From assembly GCA_949126835.1 (NCBI GenBank), contig CASBPS010000188.1, positions 186,001 to 250,000 on the forward strand: 64,000 bases of DNA. Direction: 5' to 3'. Both the position numbers and the translations under genes were made by a program. Shown piece by piece: positions 41,387-49,800 of the stretch. How positions within the stretch are numbered: position 1 is the stretch's first letter; every line of letters starts with the position of its first letter. This DNA is from Anisus vortex (lineage: Eukaryota; Mollusca; Gastropoda; Planorbidae). A model generated the notes under the pieces. That model had not been told where the DNA came from and made no database searches. It saw nothing but the letters and a program-made list of their open reading frames with translations.

Positions 41387-44300
41387 TCAACTAATTCATC
41401 TAATAAACATGGCGTTAGATTTAAAATGCCACCATTTGATGGAAAAGAAAAAATTTTAGATTTTTTAACTCTCTTTGAAACAACATGTAAAGGGTATAAC
41501 ATTCCGCAATCGGAATGGTATATTCATTTAATTCCTCAATTGAAAGACAAAGGAAGGGAAGCATTAGCTCATATTGATAAAGAGATTACTGATTACACAA
41601 TAATTAGAGAACAGTTGATAAATTTTTTTATCCATTCAGAGGACTATTATAGACAAAAAGTTCATTCTTTTTTATTAACTGATAAAATAGAACCAAGAGC
41701 CTTTGTCTCTGAAGTGAAATCATTCTTATTAACTTGGTTAGAACTAATCAAAATAGACACAAAAAATCCCAATGAAATTATTGAGATGGTAGTAGTAGAT
41801 AAAGTGTTACAAATGGCTTCCAAACCTTTGTTTACACATATTATGGAGAGGAAAGTAAGAAATATTGAAAATTTAATAGATGCTATCTCCAATTTTAAAG
41901 ATAGTAATCCCAATGTAGAACTTACTAAACAGACTCAAACAGTAAATACCATGCAAAATAGAAGACATAGGAGCTATTCACCTCCTAGAACAAATAGTCA
42001 ATATGGTAGAAGACAAAACTATGGTAATGAAACAAATACAAACAGACAAAATCTTAGATGTCAATTTTGTAATCGTTATGGACATATAGAAAGATTTTGT
42101 GGTTTCAGAATAAAATATGTAAGTAACAGGTATAGACAAAATGAATATAGCCAAAATAATCAAAATTTTCAAAATAAAAACTTTACAAGACAGAATTTTC
42201 CACAAGGAAATCAAAACTTTACAAGACGGAATTTTCCACAAGGAAATCAAAATCAAAACTTTACAAGACTGAATTTTCCACAAGGAAATTCTACAAATCA
42301 GCATGTTACCAATCCAAATTCTGAAAATCAAAATTTTCAGAATAGAAATAAAGGCAATACAAATAATCCTACTACTCACAGAAACAATGTGATATTTGAG
42401 AATAAAGGTCAACTGATCTTATTCCCTGCATATGTTGAGGGAATACGTACCTATTGTCTAAGGGATACTGGGTCATCTCTCACTTGTGTAGATGAGAGGA
42501 TTATTCCTCCTCATAAAGCCAAAAATATCTTAAGGATAGAAACAATTAAACTAGGTAATGGATCTATTGTTAGTTGTCCAATCACTACCATACAAATTGA
42601 TACTCCTTGGCTTACAGGATATACTGAAGCAGCCATCTTAAAAAATTGTGTTGCTCCCCTAATAATAGGTAATACATATGGAGTCAAACAGGACAATAGT
42701 TTTGAAATATTTCAACAATGGATGGATCTTAAATCCACAGATTTAAACTTAAAACCTGTAATTTTGTTAGAAAATAATCAACTGGGAGATTTATCACAAG
42801 ATGAATTCGGCCCTGCCTTGCAAACTGTCAGTTTTTTACAAACACTAGGCAAGTCAGACAGTAGCATTATTAATGACACACCTAATATAGATATACCTAT
42901 AAACAAAGTGAAAGAAAATCTAATGCCTAAATGGAATGGTACAGAGAAATTGAATCAATATATTGAAAGGTTTGAAGAACAATGTGAAATAAATAATATA
43001 CCTAAACAATTGCATGCCATATCACTGTGCAAACATTTAGAAAATCACAAAGCAATATACAATATTGCAGAGAAAGAAATCAATGACTTTCAAACATTGA
43101 AAACAAACATTTTAGCATATATTGATACTACTCAAAAGAAAACTGAAACACAAATGAAAAAACGTGAACAGATTAGCTTAAATAGTATGCCTTTTGATGA
43201 ACAAACTTTAAAAAATGAACAAAAACAAGATGAGTATATAAACAAAATTGTGTCACAACTTGATAAAGAAAATTTTAAACAAGGACAAATGAAATTAATT
43301 AATGGAATTCTTTGTAGGATAGAAACAAGAACTAACATAACTCAAATAGTTGTGCCAAAATCTTTGACAGTGCAAATAATGAAAATTTCGCATGATAATG
43401 CATTAGCAGGTCACTTAAGTACAAAAAAAACTTGTAACAAAATCAAAAACAACTTCTGGTGGCCCAATTTAGAAAAGGATTTGAAAACGTTCATAAAAAG
43501 TTGTTCAACATGTCTGATACATAATCAGAAAAATTCAAAACATAAAGCACCTTTACAAAAAACAGATACTGTAGACAAACCTTTTGTAAAGATAGCCATT
43601 GATATTATTGGACCTATGAAAGAAGCTAGGAATTCAAAAGCTAAATTTGCATTAACACTCATAGATATGGGTAGTAGATGGGTGGAAGTAATCCCTCTAA
43701 GAGAAATAACCGCAGATAGAGTATGTAACTCACTATTGCCAATATTCTGCAGATTTGGATTTCCTAAAACTATATTAAGTGATAATGGTACCCAATTCAA
43801 ATCCAAATTGACTCAAGCTTTTACTAAAATGCTCAACATAACACAAATTTTTAGTTCAATCTACCACCCAGAGTCAAATGGTATGGTTGAAAGGGCAAAT
43901 CAAACTATAAAACAAATGTTAGCTAAGGTTTGCGAAGAACACCCTTATGAATGGGATGAATTCCTACCAGCCATTCTCTTTGCTTATAGACAGGCAAAGC
44001 ATGAAAGCACTGGTTACTCACCTTTTGAGTTAATCTTCTGTAGAAATGCCAATGGTCCATTAGAGAATTTTAAAGCAGAATTACTAAAAACCAAAGAAAC
44101 AAAAATGTCACCTTTTGATCTAATAAATAAGACAGAAAAACATATGCAAACAGCATATCAATTTGCTGTGGAAAAAAAACAAGAAATTAAAGAAAAAAAC
44201 ATACTTAGAGAAAACATGAATAAAAACTTAAGAAAGTTAGAAATAGGAAACAAAGTACTTGTATATTTACCCATTGGTTCTGGTAATACCATGCAATGGA

Positions 44301-45982
44301 AAGGTCCTTATGACATTATACATAAATTGTCAGATGTTACATATAAAATTGACATAAATGGTAGTGAAAAAATTGTTCACATCAACAATTTAAGACATTA
44401 TGAAGAAAGCAATATAGTTGATACTACATCAAAAACTAATGACAAAATAGAAAACAACAATGTTATCATCGTTGAAGATGAAAATATTAAAGACATTCCA
44501 AGTAATGTTAACTACTTGTGTGGCATGACTGCAAATACAACTAATGAATTAGAGCAAATTAATTTAGATCATATTCAAAGTGTAGAAACTAAAAATAAAA
44601 TTGTGAAAATATTAAACAAATTTAAAGATACAATCACAGAAACACCTGGTTTGACTAATGTCATTGAACATAGAATAGAATTAACTGACAAAAAAGAGTT
44701 TAGATCAAAAGCTTATAGAATTCCACAAATGCTAGTTGACAAAGTGGATAAAGAATTAGACCAATTAATTGAAAATAAGATTATAAACAAATCTATGTCT
44801 CAATACTCTTCACCAATGGTAATAGTAAGAAAAAAAAATGGTTCAATTAGACTTTGCTGTGACTATCGCAAATTAAATAAAATCACAAAAATTGATCAGG
44901 AAGGGTTACCTAACATAGACAATATCATCAATACTATGGCAACTGGGAAAATATTTTCCACTATAGACTTGACCAGAGGTTTTTGGCAAGTACCTCTAGA
45001 TAAAAATTCTAAAGATTACGCAGCTTTTATCACACATAGAGGTGTGTTTAACTGGAATGTAATGCCATTTGGTCTCATAAATAGTACTGCAACTTTCACT
45101 AAATTAATGAGAAAAATTCTTCCTCAAAGAAACAACATAATTCACTATGTGGATGATGTATGTATATATACAGAAACTTGGGATGAACACTTGACTATTT
45201 TAGAAGAAGTCTTACAAATACTAAAAGATAACAATTTAACTGTATCCCCAACCAAATTAAAGATAGGACAATCAGAAATAGAATTTCTGGGACATACATT
45301 TTCTAATGGCCAAGTCAAGCCAACAGAACAATTACACAAAAAGATCTTAGAAATAAAGACACCTAAAACTAAGAAAGAAGTTAGAGCACTCTTAGGTTTA
45401 TTCAATTATTACAGCAAGTTTATTCCAAAATACAGTCAAATAGTTAGACCTATCATAGATCTTACAAAAAAATTTCAACCAAATTATGTAAATTGGAATA
45501 ATGAATGTGAACAATCATTCAGACATCTAGTTAATGAGTTTTCTAAAGAACCAATTCTGGAAACTATTCAGAAAAATGATGAAATTATTTTAGCCTGTGA
45601 TGCATCAAAAATAGGACTAGGTGCTTGTATTTTTAAGAAAGTAATGATAGATTCAGAAATGGTGTACAAACCAGCATTCTATATAAGCCGTGCATTAACT
45701 AATAGTGAAAAAAATTTCAGTATATTGAAATTGGAAGGTTTATGCATAGCTTATGCTGTATTGAAATTTCAATACTATTTGTTAGGACGTAAGTTTACAA
45801 TTCTCACAGATCACAAACCATTAGTAAATTTTAATGTGTCAAATGTAAATAACAAACGCATAAACAAATATGCATTATTACTATCTGATTATCAGTTTCA
45901 GATCAAAAGCATAGTTGGAAAAGATAATCATTTGCCAGATGTGTTATCAAGATTATCCATTTATATCCCAGATATTGAATAG
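41123..45982 (+). CDS. gag-pol: Gag-Pol polyprotein (Gag-PR-IN-RT-RH), Gmr1-like
   Basis: Single 1619-residue frame from ATG at 41123 to TAG at 45980, with no gag/pol frameshift or stop. Order: charged coiled-coil-like N-terminus (1-88), capsid N-terminal region (about 100-170), SCAN-like capsid C-terminal region (175-262), CX2CX4HX4C zinc knuckle (C313, C316, H321, C326), Asn/Gln-rich tract with three NFTRxNFPQGN repeats (353-389), aspartic protease (D448-T-G, LIIG 513-516), a second capsid-N-like segment (601-667), integrase (H757, H764, C794, C797; D827, D887, E923; GPY 1061-1063), reverse transcriptase (D1282, YVDD 1342-1345) and RNase H (D1493, E1538, D1563, D1606). All catalytic residues I looked for are present. 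It should produce the virus-like particle and the enzymes for reverse transcription and integration. The first ATG is used because the frame extends little upstream and the coiled coil begins at once. Codons are A-rich and G-poor. Confidence 0.96.
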   Translation: MDVKVKLMYEEAKALAKEFEITEKKELQEFIEKKVKELKKELSDKERDERAESRSHELKQKELELKQKEIQLDHELELAKLQQTKVEHSTNSSNKHGVRFKMPPFDGKEKILDFLTLFETTCKGYNIPQSEWYIHLIPQLKDKGREALAHIDKEITDYTIIREQLINFFIHSEDYYRQKVHSFLLTDKIEPRAFVSEVKSFLLTWLELIKIDTKNPNEIIEMVVVDKVLQMASKPLFTHIMERKVRNIENLIDAISNFKDSNPNVELTKQTQTVNTMQNRRHRSYSPPRTNSQYGRRQNYGNETNTNRQNLRCQFCNRYGHIERFCGFRIKYVSNRYRQNEYSQNNQNFQNKNFTRQNFPQGNQNFTRRNFPQGNQNQNFTRLNFPQGNSTNQHVTNPNSENQNFQNRNKGNTNNPTTHRNNVIFENKGQLILFPAYVEGIRTYCLRDTGSSLTCVDERIIPPHKAKNILRIETIKLGNGSIVSCPITTIQIDTPWLTGYTEAAILKNCVAPLIIGNTYGVKQDNSFEIFQQWMDLKSTDLNLKPVILLENNQLGDLSQDEFGPALQTVSFLQTLGKSDSSIINDTPNIDIPINKVKENLMPKWNGTEKLNQYIERFEEQCEINNIPKQLHAISLCKHLENHKAIYNIAEKEINDFQTLKTNILAYIDTTQKKTETQMKKREQISLNSMPFDEQTLKNEQKQDEYINKIVSQLDKENFKQGQMKLINGILCRIETRTNITQIVVPKSLTVQIMKISHDNALAGHLSTKKTCNKIKNNFWWPNLEKDLKTFIKSCSTCLIHNQKNSKHKAPLQKTDTVDKPFVKIAIDIIGPMKEARNSKAKFALTLIDMGSRWVEVIPLREITADRVCNSLLPIFCRFGFPKTILSDNGTQFKSKLTQAFTKMLNITQIFSSIYHPESNGMVERANQTIKQMLAKVCEEHPYEWDEFLPAILFAYRQAKHESTGYSPFELIFCRNANGPLENFKAELLKTKETKMSPFDLINKTEKHMQTAYQFAVEKKQEIKEKNILRENMNKNLRKLEIGNKVLVYLPIGSGNTMQWKGPYDIIHKLSDVTYKIDINGSEKIVHINNLRHYEESNIVDTTSKTNDKIENNNVIIVEDENIKDIPSNVNYLCGMTANTTNELEQINLDHIQSVETKNKIVKILNKFKDTITETPGLTNVIEHRIELTDKKEFRSKAYRIPQMLVDKVDKELDQLIENKIINKSMSQYSSPMVIVRKKNGSIRLCCDYRKLNKITKIDQEGLPNIDNIINTMATGKIFSTIDLTRGFWQVPLDKNSKDYAAFITHRGVFNWNVMPFGLINSTATFTKLMRKILPQRNNIIHYVDDVCIYTETWDEHLTILEEVLQILKDNNLTVSPTKLKIGQSEIEFLGHTFSNGQVKPTEQLHKKILEIKTPKTKKEVRALLGLFNYYSKFIPKYSQIVRPIIDLTKKFQPNYVNWNNECEQSFRHLVNEFSKEPILETIQKNDEIILACDASKIGLGACIFKKVMIDSEMVYKPAFYISRALTNSEKNFSILKLEGLCIAYAVLKFQYYLLGRKFTILTDHKPLVNFNVSNVNNKRINKYALLLSDYQFQIKSIVGKDNHLPDVLSRLSIYIPDIE
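41426..41629 (+). other. Gag capsid N-terminal region (residues 102-169)
   Basis: Starts MPPFDGKEKILDF and continues FETTCKGYNIP, matching the usual metazoan Ty3/gypsy Gag start: a 'P.FdG' motif, then a helix with 'F...F', then 'W...L...L.G.A'. A related copy lies downstream of the protease at residues 601-667. Confidence 0.75.
41645..41908 (+). other. SCAN-like capsid C-terminal region (residues 175-262)
   Basis: YYRQKVHSFLL, then TWLELIKIDTKN, then EIIEMVVVDKVLQM follow the SCAN layout: an arginine-led helix, a WL helix, 'T..EI.E..V.EQFL', then a helix carrying 'P..L...I'. SCAN domains of vertebrate zinc-finger proteins are held to derive from the capsid of a Gmr1-like element, so the match fits the integrase-first order. 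The comparison is from memory. Confidence 0.65.
42059..42391 (+). other. Nucleocapsid zinc knuckle and Asn/Gln-rich tail
   Basis: One CCHC knuckle (CQFCNRYGHIERFC, 42059-42100) is followed by about 95 residues rich in N, Q, F and R. Within this is a 36-bp tandem DNA repeat encoding NFTRQNFPQGNQ-like units: 42179-42214, 42215-42250 and, after two extra codons, from 42257. The knuckle should bind genomic RNA; the N/Q/F/R-rich part resembles low-complexity RNA-binding or phase-separating segments (inference). Confidence 0.85.
42422..42727 (+). other. Aspartic protease (residues ~434-535)
   Basis: The catalytic triad D448-T449-G450 lies in CLRDTGSSLTCVDE, and the flap-side partner motif is LIIG (513-516) in APLIIGNTYG. 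It is a single-domain retropepsin that must dimerise to cut the polyprotein. Domain borders are estimated. Confidence 0.9.
42923..43123 (+). other. Second capsid-N-like segment (residues 601-667)
   Basis: Starts MPKWNGTEKLNQY, has FEEQCEINNIP, then AEKEINDF. It lines up with Gag residues 102-169: M-P, [FW], [DN]-G, E-K, F-E, C, N-I-P, L, L, K-E-I and D fall at matching places. I count about 18 identities in 67 columns with one gap. It has no SCAN-like part or zinc knuckle after it and leads into the integrase. Not expected at this place in Ty3/gypsy Pol; probably an internal duplication. Function unknown. Confidence 0.65.
43220..44392 (+). other. Integrase with HHCC, DD35E and GPY/F (residues ~700-1090)
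   Basis: The zinc-binding domain H757-X6-H764-X29-C794-X2-C797 has canonical spacing. The RNase-H-fold catalytic core has D827 (AIDIIGP), D887 (LSDNGTQF) and E923 (GMVERANQTIK), so D887 and E923 are 35 residues apart. The C-terminal GPY/F module is MQWKGPYDIIHKL (GPY at 1061-1063). No chromodomain follows. It lies before RT, unlike most Ty3/gypsy elements. Confidence 0.93.
44690..45322 (+). other. Reverse transcriptase (residues ~1190-1400)
   Basis: Ty3/gypsy-type motifs occur in order: YSSPMVIVRKKNGSIRLCCD (palm entry), FSTIDLTRGFWQVPL with catalytic D1282, VMPFGLINSTATF, YVDDV with D1344 and D1345, then EFLGHTFSNGQVKP. The connection region continues with RALLGLFNYYSKFIPKYS, typical of the gypsy group rather than copia. 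Confidence 0.96.
45575..45958 (+). other. RNase H (residues ~1485-1612)
   Basis: Active-site residues appear as ACDASKIGLGACIF (D1493), LKLEGLCIAYAV (E1538), ILTDHKPLV (D1563) and DNHLPDVLSR (D1606). It degrades RNA in the RNA:DNA hybrid and makes the polypurine primer. It is the last domain; the frame ends 13 residues later. Confidence 0.94.
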
Positions 45983-46269
45983 ACAATACTGAAAGATAAT
46001 TGTCTAGGACTAATGTAAAACTTGAGACTTCAGATTTTTGGTCTCATGGTGTATAACTTCTGTAAGACACCGATGTAAATTGTTTTTATGATGATTATTT
46101 ATGTTTTTATGATGATTATTTATGTGTTTTTTTGTACTATGATTACATGAATATTACATGACTTAATTAGATACGTTAACTATTGATATGCAACTAAATA
46201 TTTTATTGATTTTGTAACAATAATTTATGTTCCCTATATATGTAATTATGCAAAAATAATAATGAATTA
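45983..46269 (+). other. 3' untranslated region of the retrotransposon
   Basis: AT-rich, with no open frame of note and no envelope gene. It holds a perfect 21-bp direct tandem repeat (46081-46101 and 46102-46122, beginning TGTTTTTATGATG). Nothing else recognised. Confidence 0.75.
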
Positions 46270-46295
46270 TTTTTTTTTCCGGGAGGGGTGAGTAA
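46270..46295 (+). promoter_or_regulatory. T-run and polypurine tract before the 3' LTR
   Basis: A run of nine T (46270-46278) and CC are followed by GGGAGGGGTGAGTAA up to the LTR start at 46296. A U-rich box ahead of a G-rich purine stretch is the usual layout for the plus-strand primer. The tract is broken by two T near the LTR, so the exact primer end is uncertain: GGGAGGGG at 46281-46288 is the strongest purine core. Confidence 0.75.
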
Positions 46296-46828
46296 TGCTA
46301 GTATGCACTAACATGGTCAAAGGGAAATGACTCAGGAAAGTCAATTGTATAGTACAAGAGTTATGGGGACTGGGAAGATTGTGAATATCACAGTCTAGTT
46401 GGTTCTACTGCGTCTTAGCTTTCTAAAGCATGCTTTGCACGTTTTACATGTCTGAGTCTGATCACGGGGTTTTACATGTCTCAGTCTGATCACGGGGGTA
46501 AAGGACCGGAGAATAGGCAGTTGACTTGAATATCCAGCAGCGTATAGACGTATACGCTAGACTCGGAATTATATCACATTTTATCAGAATACTATTTCAT
46601 TTCTTGGACTTATATTATATTATATGATTGTTGGATGTACTGTGAATAATGTATTGTGAGTAATAATAAATAGATATATATTGCTGCGAAGATTTGAATT
46701 ATCAAGTGTGTTAAACGTACTGTGAAAATAATATTAAAGAAACATTTAACTCAACTCAATCAACTCAATCAACTCATGATTCTATTAGCCTACGAAGAAC
46801 ACTAATAATTAAAATAGAGTCAATAACA
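46296..46828 (+). repeat. 3' LTR (533 bp)
   Basis: Same length as the 5' LTR and different at only one base (C at 46312). It carries the same elements 7480 bp downstream: AP-1-like site 46328-46334, 28-bp tandem repeat 46442-46497, inverted repeat 46539-46558, TATA-like stretch 46611-46626 and AATAAA 46665-46670. It should supply the polyadenylation site of the genomic RNA. Confidence 0.97.
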
Positions 46829-46833
46829 ATCAT
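46829..46833 (+). repeat. Target-site duplication, right copy (ATCAT)
   Basis: Directly follows the terminal CA of the 3' LTR. It matches the left copy and then continues in phase with the interrupted satellite monomer. Confidence 0.95.
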
Positions 46834-46871
46834 CTATTATAACATTCTATAAATATATCACTGCATGTTCT

Positions 46872-49800
46872 ATGAATCACATCATCTATTCTAACATTCT
46901 ATACATATCCCTCTTTCTGTTCCATATATCCATCTATTCTAACATTCCATACATATCTCTCTTAACTTTCCATGAATCCATCTATTCTAAGATTATATAC
47001 AAATCACTTTTTAATTTCCATGATTCCATCTATTCTAACATTTTATACCTATTTCTCTTTACTTTCCATGAATCCATCTATTCTAACATTCTATACATAT
47101 CTCACTTCACGTTCCATGAATCACATCATCTATTCTACCATTCTATTTATATCTCACTTCACGTACATGAATCACATTATCTATTCTAACATTCTATACA
47201 TATCTCACTTCACGTTCCATGAATCACATCATCTATTCTAACATTCTATACATATCTCACTTCACGTTCCATAAATCAAATCATCTATTCTAACATTTTA
47301 TACATATCTTACTTCACGTTCCATGAATCACAACATCTATTCTAACATTCTATACATATCTTACTTCACGTTCCATGAATCACATCATCTATTCTAACAT
47401 TCTATACATATCTTACTTTACGTTTCATGAATCACTTTATCTATTCTAACATTCTATACATTTCTAACTTCACGATCCATGAATCACATCATCTATTCTA
47501 ACATTCTATACATATTTCACCTCACGTTCCATGAATCAGTTTATTCTATCATTCTATACATATCTCACTTCACGTTCCATGAATCGCATTATCTATTTCA
47601 ACATTCTTTACATACCTCACTTCACGTTTAATGAATCACATCATCTATTCTAACATTCTATACATTTCTCACTATACGTTTTATGAATCACATCATCTAT
47701 TCTAACATTCTATACATATCTCACTTCACGTTCCATAAATCAATCATCTATTCTAACATTTATACATATCTCACTTTAAGTTCCATGAATAACAACATCT
47801 ATTCTAACATTCTATACATATATCACTTCACGTTCCATGAATCACATCATCTATTCTAACATTCTATACATATCTCACTTCACGTTCAATGAATCACATC
47901 ATCTATTCTAACATTTTATACATGTCTCACTTCAAGTTCCATGAATATCATTACCAATTCTAACATTCTATACATATCTCACTTCACGTTCCATGAATCC
48001 ATCTTTCTAACATTCTATAAATATCTCACTTCACGTATCTTGAATTTCATTTTCTATTTTAACATTCTATACATATCTTACTTCACGTTCCATGAATCAC
48101 ATCATAAATTCTAACATTGTATACATATTTCTCTTCACTTTCCATGAATCCATCTATTATAACATTCTATACATATCTCACTTCACGTTCCATGAATCAC
48201 ATCATATATTCTAACATTCTATACATATATCTTACTTCACGTTCCATGAATCACATCATCTATTCTAACATTCTATACATATCTCACTTTACGTTTCATG
48301 AATCACTTCATCTATTCTAACATTCTATACATGTCTAACTTCACGATCAATGAATCACATCATCTATTTTAACATTCTATACATATTTCACCTCACGTTC
48401 CATGAATCAGTTTTTCTAACATTCTATACATATCTTACTTCATGTTTCATGAATCAATCTATTCTATCATTCTATACATATCTCACTTCACGTTCCATGA
48501 ATCGCATTATCTATTTCAACATTCTTTACATATCTCACTTCACGATTAATGAATCACATCATCTATTCTAACATTCTATACATTTCTCACTATACGTTTT
48601 ATGAATCACATCATCTATTCTAACATTCTATACATATCTCACTTCACGTTCCATAAATCAATCATCTAATCTAACGTTTTATACATATCTCACTTTAAGT
48701 TCCATGAATCACAACATCTATTCTAACATTCTATACATATATCACTTCACGTTCCATGAATCACATCATCTATTCTAACATTTTATACATATCTCACTTC
48801 ACGTTCAATGAATCACATTATCTATTCTAACATTTTATACATGTCTCACTTCACGTTCCATGAATATCATTATCAATTCTAACATTCTATACATATCTCA
48901 CTTCACGTTCCATGAATCTATCTTTCTAACATTCAATAAATATCTCACTTCACGTTTCATGAATCAATCTATTCTAACATTCTATACATATATCACTTCA
49001 CGTTCCATAAATCGCATCATCTATTCTAACATTCTTTACATATCTCTCTTCACTTTCTATGAATCCATCTATTTTAAGATTCTATACAAATCTCTCTTAA
49101 CTTTCCATGATTCCATCTATTCTAACATTTTATACATATCTCACTTCACGTTCCATAAATCACATCATAAATTCTAACATTGAATACATATTTCTCTTCA
49201 CTTTTTATGAATCCATCTATTATAACATTCTATACAAATCTCACTTCACGTTCCATAAATCAAATCATCTATTCTAAAATTCTATACATATCTCACTTCA
49301 AGTTCCATGAATTACAACAACTATTCTAACATTCTGTATATATCTCACTTCACGTTCCATGAATCACATCATCTATCCTATCATTATTTACATATCTCAC
49401 TTCACGTTCCATGAATAACATAATCTGTTTTAACATTCTATGCATATCTCACTTCACGTTCCATGAATCACATCATCTATTCTAACATTCTATTCATATC
49501 TCACTTAAAGTTGTATGAATCACATTATCAATTAAAACATTCCATACATATCTCAATTCACGTTCCATGAATCAAATCATCTATTCTAACATTCTATACG
49601 TATCTCCATTCACTTTCCATGAATCACATCATCTATTCTAACATTCTATAAATATCTCACTTTACGAATCTTGAATCACATTTTCTATTTTAACATTCTA
49701 TACATATCTCACTTCACGTTCCATGAATCACATCATAAATTCTAACATTGTATACATATTTCTCTATACTTTCCATGAATCCATCTATTATAACATTCTA

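Larger units (their letters stand above)
38816..46828 (+). mobile_element. Full-length Gmr1-like Ty3/gypsy LTR retrotransposon
   Basis: Complete 8013-bp element: 5' LTR, tRNA-Leu-type PBS, long leader, a single intact Gag-Pol frame, polypurine tract, 3' LTR and a 5-bp target duplication. The LTRs differ at one site in 533 and the frame has no stop, so the insertion is recent and may be functional. RT, RNase H and the GPY/F integrase tail are of the Ty3/gypsy type, but integrase precedes RT, as in Ty1/copia; this defines the Gmr1-like group, first described from cod and other deuterostomes. No envelope frame and no chromodomain are visible. It lies in the same orientation as the satellite monomers. 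It is the only copy in the window and shares no sequence with the satellite. Confidence 0.95.

Noticed and set aside
44393..44690. Chromodomain after the integrase
   Set aside because: The stretch after the GPY/F module is N/D/E/T-rich without the aromatic cage pattern of a chromodomain.
41110..45405. Minus-strand open frames inside the Gag-Pol region
   Set aside because: They are shadows of an A-rich coding strand; the + strand frame carries all conserved catalytic motifs.
45983..46295. Envelope gene (endogenous retrovirus)
   Set aside because: Only 313 nt separate the pol stop from the 3' LTR, with no open frame or membrane segment.
38816..46828. Classification as Ty1/copia from the integrase-first order
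   Set aside because: RT (YVDDV, GLFNYYSKFIPKYS), RNase H and the GPY/F integrase tail are of the Ty3/gypsy kind, and the Gag is SCAN-like. Order alone is not decisive, and the Gmr1-like group explains it.
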